Part shown: positions 62,800 to 64,000 of the stretch, in pieces
How positions within the stretch are numbered: the first letter of the stretch is position 1
How the letters are laid out: every line of letters begins with the position of its first letter
DNA from: Colius striatus
Taxonomy: Eukaryota > Chordata > Aves > Coliiformes > Coliidae
NCBI RefSeq assembly: GCF_028858725.1
Contig: NC_084760.1
Coordinates: 8,382,867-8,446,866, forward strand
Direction of reading: 5' to 3'
DNA length: 64,000 nt
Position numbers and translations under genes: made by a program
Notes under the pieces: generated by a model
What the model saw: only the letters and a program-made list of their open reading frames with translations
Databases searched by the model: none
Told to the model about the DNA's origin: nothing

Positions 62800-64000
62800 C
62801 TAATGGAGGGTCAAAAAAAAGAAGACATATCATTAAGGCCCCAGACACACACACCAGCCAAGACAGACTGATCTGACAGCACAAAGACCACTATTTTGAT
62901 CTCTATTTGCTTCCAATAGATTTTAAGAGGAGAAACTTAAAAGCACCATTAACAGGTTATTTGGGTGTAGGAAGTCTTTCTATACTTTTCTTAGACATAT
63001 GATAGCTTCCAGATTAATAACAGAGAGCTAGAGCCAACTTCTGGTTTAACACAGGTTTCCTTACAACAAGGAGCAATAGCCATGAAGACTTCAAAGTCAA
63101 TTAGACTTTGAATTTCTGCCAGGTATAACTAGCTGTGAGTAAAACCCAAATGTAAGGACAAAAGCTGATTTTGCACTCCCCAAAAAGCAGCCATTAGGGG
63201 TTGTTTTCCACCCCCTTGTGCAACTGTTGCTTCAGGTAATAACCACTCATCATGGAGTAATGTGCCTACCTGGCATTTCACTAAACTGGTCTTTTTGTGA
63301 GTTTAAATAGCCACCTCATTCAACTGAAAGTCAGCAATTCTTACTGCTGTGTGCATATTGCTACAGTGTTATCTCCCATCCACCAAAGAGCTGACTGGGA
63401 AGAAAGGCACAAATAACACTGTTTTAACCCACCCACCCACCCCAGCTGCTTCTAAACCCCACAAAGACTCTGCAATCATACAACACAACATCCCAAAAGT
63501 CAAATCCCAAGCGTGCAGGACTTCCTAACTAACTCAAATGAGTGTTTTCTCCCTTTTTAGACTGGCAGGATAGAGATGAAGAGAGCAATTCAAGACAAGT
63601 ATGAAGTTACACACAAAGCTCGGAAACGGTTGACTCAATTTGACATCTGTTGTCTGAAGCTTCTTAATTACAAAGTGACTGAAAAAGGGAAAGATTTTCA
63701 TGATAAATGTCCTTTCTGCAAATTCCAGAGTTGGTTGGGTTTGGGGTTCTTTTTAGCTCTAATTTGAATCCTTTTCTAATTTATTAAATGTGTGCAAAGG
63801 CTTTGGGCCACTACTAACTGCTTTTCTTTATCTAAGTGCTGATTCAGCATTAGAAACAATCCTCCCTGGCTTGACATAGTAGTTTCAGGGTCCCTATCCA
63901 ACAGGTACTGAAGAATCCCTGGACTATAACATCCCTATAATGTGTATTTTTAAGAAGCAATTGTGGAGATCTAAGATTCTTTTTTTCAAGGCCATCCCAA
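62800..64000 (-). other. CASP8AP2: Probable CASP8AP2 last intron (partial)
   Basis: Unique AT-rich sequence without recognisable repeats. A 63-codon plus-strand ORF (63,576-63,767) preceded by CTCCCTTTTTAG has a coding-like look, but no downstream splice donor or family resemblance was found, so it is not annotated as a gene. Confidence 0.5.

Noticed and set aside
63241-63300. Possible upstream CASP8AP2 exon ending CCAG|GTAGGC on the minus strand at about 63,270
   Set aside because: In the required phase there is a stop a few codons upstream and no acceptor in between, so it cannot encode the SANT domain.
1-64000. CRISPR arrays, operons, phage or plasmid systems
   Set aside because: The tandem arrays have no spacer structure of CRISPR type, and all recognisable genes are intron-containing vertebrate genes or avian retroelements.

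Overview
The window is vertebrate nuclear DNA and almost certainly avian. Its dispersed repeats are overwhelmingly CR1 LINE fragments, many ending in the bird-type 3' tail (ATTCTATGATTCTATG or its complement). It also carries two copies of a bird-type LTR, and the genes are single-copy vertebrate genes split by modest introns. No prokaryotic or viral operon structure is present. The species cannot be fixed from the sequence alone.

Layout: (1) Positions 1-41,815 hold the 3' part of BACH2 on the + strand. An upstream intron (1-16,306) opens with a 1.5-kb 41-bp minisatellite and carries several CR1 copies. Three coding exons follow: 16,307-17,851 (second half of the BTB domain plus the long central region), 27,542-27,748 (CNC and basic DNA-binding region) and 34,723-35,202 (leucine zipper and C-terminus). 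After the stop comes a 6.6-kb 3'UTR in which I recognise no transposon, ending at AATAAA signals near 41,557 and 41,790. The first ~81 codons of BACH2 lie upstream of the window. (2) Positions 41,816-47,768 are an intergenic stretch with CR1 copies, including a head-to-head CR1 palindrome. (3) GJA10 (connexin-62 type) lies on the - strand at 47,769-49,508, tail-to-tail with BACH2. Its cytoplasmic tail is encoded by a CpG-rich block. (4) Positions 49,525-59,800 are non-coding sequence with CR1 fragments and the two LTR copies. (5) At 62,743-62,799 on the - strand is a very small terminal exon whose 18 residues match the end of the SANT domain of CASP8AP2 (FLASH), with a probable 3'UTR running down towards 59,800. 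The order BACH2> <GJA10 <CASP8AP2 is the known vertebrate neighbourhood, which supports this small exon.

The genes do not form a pathway. BACH2 is a heme-responsive transcriptional repressor of lymphocyte differentiation, GJA10 is a gap-junction channel protein best known from retinal horizontal cells, and CASP8AP2 acts in histone mRNA processing and apoptosis signalling. I found no previously undescribed multi-gene system. The most unusual signals are non-coding: a higher-order minisatellite that is open in most frames, a strong G-quadruplex motif, a duplicated AP-1-like motif and a 57-bp tandem repeat in the BACH2 3'UTR, a CR1 copy ending about 50 bp before a BACH2 splice acceptor, a locally inverted CR1, and a GGGGCC repeat in the GJA10 tail. 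The window has many ORFs over 60 codons. Apart from those overlapping the exons above and CR1 reverse-transcriptase remnants, I regard them as chance or repeat-derived.
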